From NCBI GenBank assembly GCA_964565705.1, contig CAZMGD010000011.1:1-59551 (forward strand): a DNA stretch of 59,551 bases. The letters are read 5' to 3'. The first letter of the stretch is position 1, and every line of letters begins with the position of its first letter. Below, piece by piece: positions 56,650-59,551 of this stretch. A program made the translations under genes and the position numbers. Source of the DNA: CAZMGD01 sp964565705 (GTDB lineage Bacteria > Actinomycetota > Acidimicrobiia > Acidimicrobiales > Ilumatobacteraceae). The notes beneath the pieces are model-generated. The model did no database searches, was not told the origin of the DNA, and saw only the letters and a list, made by a program, of their open reading frames with translations.

Positions 56650-59202
56650 TCAGGTCAGTGCCGCGCCCAGCGCCGCTTCGGCCCGCTCGCGCAGCGCGAC
56701 GTTCACCCGCTGGCGCTCGAGCACCTGCTCCAGCGTCTTGACCGCCTGCGGGATCGGGTGCTCGGCGAAGAAGCCGCTCACGTCGGACTCGAGCTCGGGC
56801 GTGTTGAGCAGCTTCACCGAGTCGACCATGCGCACGATCGTGTTGCCCGGGAACAGCTCGTTGGCCTGCTGCCAGTGCTGACGCACGAACCGCCAGCCGG
56901 TGGGTCCGTTCGTGCGGCTGCCGATGCAGCGGCTGAGCAGGAACGGCGCGTTCTGCGTCTTCACCTCGCCGCTGAGCGCAAGGTCGAGCGTGCGCTGGAA
57001 GAGGTCGGGCTCGTCGAACTCGGCGAGCGCGTAGAGGTTGCGGAGCTGCTCTTGCGGCGTGGCCCCGGTGCGGAACCCGCTGAGGAAGCGCTCGTAGTCG
57101 TCGGCGTCGCCGTGGGCGGCGACCACGTTCGTCGCCGCGGCGACGAGTTCGGGGTCGGCCCCGGCAGCCTGGGCGAGCACCTCGGCGCAGCGGGCGCTGA
57201 CTGCCTCGTCGGCGCCGAGCACACCCACGATCGTGACGAGCAGGCCGCGCAGCTTGCTCGTGAGATCGTCCTCGCCTGGTGCCCGCTCCCATCCGAGGCG
57301 GTCGAGCGCCGGGCCGGCGAGCGCGGCGATGCCAGCGCGCAGCCGCAGCAGCGGCTCGCCGTCGACGACGCGGGTGAGCCCGCGCAGGGCAGCGGCGATC
57401 GCCTGCCACACGTGCAGCTCGTCCTCGCCATCGAAGCCCTGGAGGAAGGCCCACAGGTCGGCAGCGTCGAGGCGGCCGGCGACGACGGCGCTCCAGGTGT
57501 CGTCGACCAGGCTGTAGCGCTCGACGGTCGACAGCGACCGCAGCGCGGGCCCGGTCAGCCGTGCGAGCAGTTCGTCGCTGTAGCCGACGCGGTAGAAACC
57601 GTGGCCGTTGGCGTTGACGACGATGGTCGCCGTCGCGTCGTGGAGCGGCACGCGGAGCTCGTCCTTCTCGAGCAGCACGACCGACTCGTCCTCGCCGACG
57701 CGCAGGTGCACGGGGACGTACCAGAGCGTGGCGTCACCTGCCTCCGGGTCGAACGTGAACCGCTGCTGGCGCAGCACCAGCTCGCCGCGGTCGAGCTCGG
57801 CGGTCACGAGCGGGAAGCCGGGCTGCCAGATCCAGCTGTCCATCATCGCCCGCACCGGCTCCGTGCCGCCGCGCTGCACGACGACGTGCTCGATCGCGTC
57901 CCACAGGTCGCTGGTCTCGGTGTTCGAGTAGGAGTGGGCGGACAGGTAGTGGCGCACGCCGTCGCGGAACGTCTCCTCGCCGAGGTACTGCTCGAGCATG
58001 CGCAGGAGCGCGCCGCCCTTCTGGTACGTCAGGACGTCGAACATGCCCTCCGAGTCGGCGGGCGAGCGGACCTCGTACTCCACCGGCCGGGTGCTGGCCA
58101 GGGCGTCGGTCTCGAACGCGATCGAGCGCTCGAGGCTGAACGTCGTCCACCGGTGCCAATCGGGGCGGAACGCGTTGCACGCGGCGACCTCCATGAACGT
58201 GGCGAACGCCTCGTTCAACCAGATGCCGTTCCACCACCGCATCGTCACGAGGTTGCCGAACCACATGTGGGCCAGCTCGTGGCTGACGACGTCGGCCACC
58301 GTCTCCTGCTCGACCTGCGTGCTCCTGTCGGGGTCGACGAGCAGCAGCGCTTCGCGGAACGTGATGCAGCCGACGTTCTCCATCGCCCCGGCGGCGAAGT
58401 CGGGCAGTGCGAGCAGGTCGATCTTGCGGTCCGCGTAGCGGATGCCGTAGTAGTCCGTCAGCCAGCGCAGCGACGCCGCGCCGACCTCGAGCCCGAACGC
58501 GCTGAGCGCGTCCTTGCCGGGCACGTGGACGAGCCGCATCGGCACGCCGTCGACGTCGATCGTCTCGGTGACCTCCAGCGGGCCGACGACGAACGCGACG
58601 AGGTAGCTGCTCATCTTCATCGTGTCGGCGAAGGAGACGGCGAACTTGCGTCCACCCTCGGCGTGGTGCACGGTGCGGCTGACCTCGGGCCCGTTCGAGA
58701 TCGCGAGCAGCTCGTCGTCGACGATCAGGGTGATGCCGAACACGGCTTTGAGGTCGGGCTCGTCCCAGCACGGGAACGCCCGGCGGCAGTCCGTGGGCTG
58801 CATCTGGGTCGTGGCGATGACGTGCTCGGTGCCCGCGTCGTCCTTGAACGTGCTGCGGTACCAGCCGCGCAGCTTGTCGTTGAGCGTGCCGGTGAACGAC
58901 ACGACGAGCGACACCGGGCCGGGCTGGAGGCCGCCGATCGGGCTGACGACGAGGCGTTCGGTGTCGGGCTGCAGGTGCCACTGGACGTCGCTGCCGTCGA
59001 CGCGGACCTGGGCGATGTCGAGCTCGATGGCGTTGAGCACGAGCTCGTCGACCGGTTCGACGACGTCGACGGAGATCTCGACGCGGCCGGTGAACGACGC
59101 CGCGGCGAGGTTCGGCGCCAGCTCGAGGTCGTAGTGGGTGGGGACGGCGCCACGCGGCAGCCGGTACGGATCGAGGGTGGGGGATTCCTGCAGCGCAGTC
59201 AC
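56650..59202 (-). CDS. pepN: M1 family aminopeptidase (aminopeptidase N)
   Basis: An 850-aa zinc aminopeptidase that removes N-terminal residues from peptides. The exopeptidase motif GAMENVGCITF is followed by the zinc site HELAHMWFGNLVTMRWWNGI, with the third ligand in WLNEAFATFMEV. The N-terminal saddle domain starts at YRLPRGAVPTHYDLELAPNL. The C-terminal ERAP1-like helical domain (ATNVVAAHGDADDYERFLSG...) is complete. The length matches actinobacterial PepN. The GTG at 59202 (VTALQESPTL) is preferred; GTG 59211 is an alternative, and longer frames would translate through a large inverted repeat. Confidence 0.95.
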   Translation of the reverse strand: MTALQESPTLDPYRLPRGAVPTHYDLELAPNLAAASFTGRVEISVDVVEPVDELVLNAIELDIAQVRVDGSDVQWHLQPDTERLVVSPIGGLQPGPVSLVVSFTGTLNDKLRGWYRSTFKDDAGTEHVIATTQMQPTDCRRAFPCWDEPDLKAVFGITLIVDDELLAISNGPEVSRTVHHAEGGRKFAVSFADTMKMSSYLVAFVVGPLEVTETIDVDGVPMRLVHVPGKDALSAFGLEVGAASLRWLTDYYGIRYADRKIDLLALPDFAAGAMENVGCITFREALLLVDPDRSTQVEQETVADVVSHELAHMWFGNLVTMRWWNGIWLNEAFATFMEVAACNAFRPDWHRWTTFSLERSIAFETDALASTRPVEYEVRSPADSEGMFDVLTYQKGGALLRMLEQYLGEETFRDGVRHYLSAHSYSNTETSDLWDAIEHVVVQRGGTEPVRAMMDSWIWQPGFPLVTAELDRGELVLRQQRFTFDPEAGDATLWYVPVHLRVGEDESVVLLEKDELRVPLHDATATIVVNANGHGFYRVGYSDELLARLTGPALRSLSTVERYSLVDDTWSAVVAGRLDAADLWAFLQGFDGEDELHVWQAIAAALRGLTRVVDGEPLLRLRAGIAALAGPALDRLGWERAPGEDDLTSKLRGLLVTIVGVLGADEAVSARCAEVLAQAAGADPELVAAATNVVAAHGDADDYERFLSGFRTGATPQEQLRNLYALAEFDEPDLFQRTLDLALSGEVKTQNAPFLLSRCIGSRTNGPTGWRFVRQHWQQANELFPGNTIVRMVDSVKLLNTPELESDVSGFFAEHPIPQAVKTLEQVLERQRVNVALRERAEAALGAALT

Positions 59203-59260
59203 GACGTGCACGGTACACAGGGGGTGCGCGGGTTTCGCCGGGCACCACAACCCCAGCCAG

Positions 59261-59348
59261 CCCCATCCGAGTGCTTGGTTGCATCCGAGTGTTTCGTGCG
59301 GGGGCCACCCGCACGAAACACTCGATGCGCTGAAACACTCGGATGGGG
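59261..59348. repeat. Nested perfect inverted repeat (cruciform-like) in the pepN / kinase intergenic region
   Basis: Outer arms CCCCATCCGAGTG (59261-59273) and CACTCGGATGGGG (59336-59348) are perfect over 13 bp. Inner arms CGAGTGTTTCGTGCGGG (59286-59302) and CCCGCACGAAACACTCG (59308-59324) are perfect over 17 bp with a 5-nt loop. Unlike most other inverted repeats here it is in a divergent 5' region. The rest of 59212-59513 shows no gene. Confidence 0.8.
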
Positions 59349-59429
59349 AATGACCGGGCCGCGTCGCGACGAGTCCCGACCGCTCCGAGGTCGCGTCGCG
59401 CCGGGTCCGGTCAGGGGCTGAGCACATGT

Positions 59430-59504
59430 CGCAGTGGGTCCGTTCCGCTCCGGGATGACGGCTGAGTCCTGGCCGCAGTGAGCCCGCATCGCTCCGGGAT
59501 AACG
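59430..59504 (+). repeat. Pair of imperfect 31-bp direct repeats upstream of the kinase gene
   Basis: Segments 59430-59460 and 59474-59504 match at 25 of 31 positions, both ending GCTCCGGGAT-R-ACG. Their starts are 44 bp apart, about four helical turns, and they lie 10-84 bp before the GTG at 59514. They could be regulator half-sites; no known box is recognised. Confidence 0.5.
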
Positions 59505-59513
59505 TCTGCGGCC

Positions 59514-59551
59514 GTGCCGGGAGCCCGCTACGACGTCGTCGGCATCGGCAA
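59514..59551 (+). CDS. 5' end of a PfkB-family (adenosine/sugar) kinase
   Basis: Only 12 complete codons are visible: VPGARYDVVGIG, then the start of an Asn codon. The YDVVGIGN pattern is the first strand of PfkB carbohydrate kinases, often adenosine kinase or ribokinase-like proteins. The GTG at 59514 is taken as start. The identity rests on this short motif alone. Confidence 0.45.
   Translation, partial: MPGARYDVVGIG

Overview
The window is a high-GC, densely coded chromosomal segment that looks actinobacterial. The lineage markers are a mycothiol-dependent maleylpyruvate isomerase-type protein, a WXG100-like pair, the galU / Glp (MoeA-like) / MoaC / GlpR (SepX) division-linked cluster, frequent GTG starts and many 4-nt ATGA/GTGA overlaps. 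The overall mix (steroid-type DUF35-thiolase pair, CaiB/BaiF transferase, amidohydrolases, MEP-pathway Dxs, TPP-controlled thiamine uptake) suggests an environmental actinobacterium, perhaps of the Acidimicrobiia; that last step is inference. Three 100-N gaps show that this is a scaffolded draft assembly, and each gap sits exactly at a repeat.

Layout. 1-2.1 kb (minus): the 5' part of a class I ribonucleotide reductase large subunit, interrupted by a 411-residue LAGLIDADG intein directly before an active-site cysteine and preceded by two NrdR-type operators. 2.4-7.5 kb: a hypothetical protein, a maleylpyruvate isomerase-family enzyme, a WXG100-like pair with a hairpin over its ribosome binding site, a WYL regulator with an operator-like inverted repeat, and a GNAT acetyltransferase. 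7.7-11.9 kb (minus): TPP riboswitch, thiN, thiB, thiP, thiQ. 11.9-14.9 kb (minus): CDF transporter, EamA transporter, ATP-grasp enzyme. 15.0-16.1 kb: NfuA-like protein, a long nested inverted repeat and a frameshifted gene remnant. 16.2-23.3 kb: a divergent acyl-CoA catabolic locus (DUF35 protein and thiolase-like aldolase one way; hydrolase, amidohydrolase, double-domain CoA transferase, TetR regulator and a small protein the other) with two similar operator-like sites.

23.5-29.5 kb (minus): thioesterase, PAP2 protein, dxs, inositol-monophosphatase family protein, D-aminoacylase-type amidohydrolase. 29.6-33.1 kb: tldD, a 20-bp perfect hairpin, tldE, mug. 33.0-33.4 kb: an 83-bp tandem repeat array that runs into the end of mug. 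33.4-36.8 kb: MFS transporter, RmlD-like reductase, SnoaL-like protein, uppP. 36.8-44.1 kb: SAF protein, cysteine-less FmdB-like protein preceded by a CIRCE element, galU, glycolipid-binding protein, glp/moeA, moaA, purU, moaC, glpR; then tRNA-Ala(CGC). 44.2-51.8 kb: TetR regulator and a divergent PHB-depolymerase-like lipoprotein; a leucine/acetoacetate operon (methylglutaconyl-CoA hydratase type, HMG-CoA lyase-like protein with a Cys-to-Ser change, acetoacetyl-CoA synthetase); an aldehyde dehydrogenase; an HxlR regulator. 51.8-59.5 kb: a DUF4352-type membrane protein, a NarL-type two-component system, a DHA2 MFS exporter, pepN, and the first codons of a PfkB-type kinase.

The most interesting signals are the intein at the NrdA catalytic cysteine, the CIRCE box in front of a cysteine-less FmdB protein, the catabolic locus with paired operators, and an unusually rich set of intergenic inverted repeats, several sharing GGTGTCAGA / TCTGACACC arms, together with a dispersed GGCTCGCTGCGCTCGC element.
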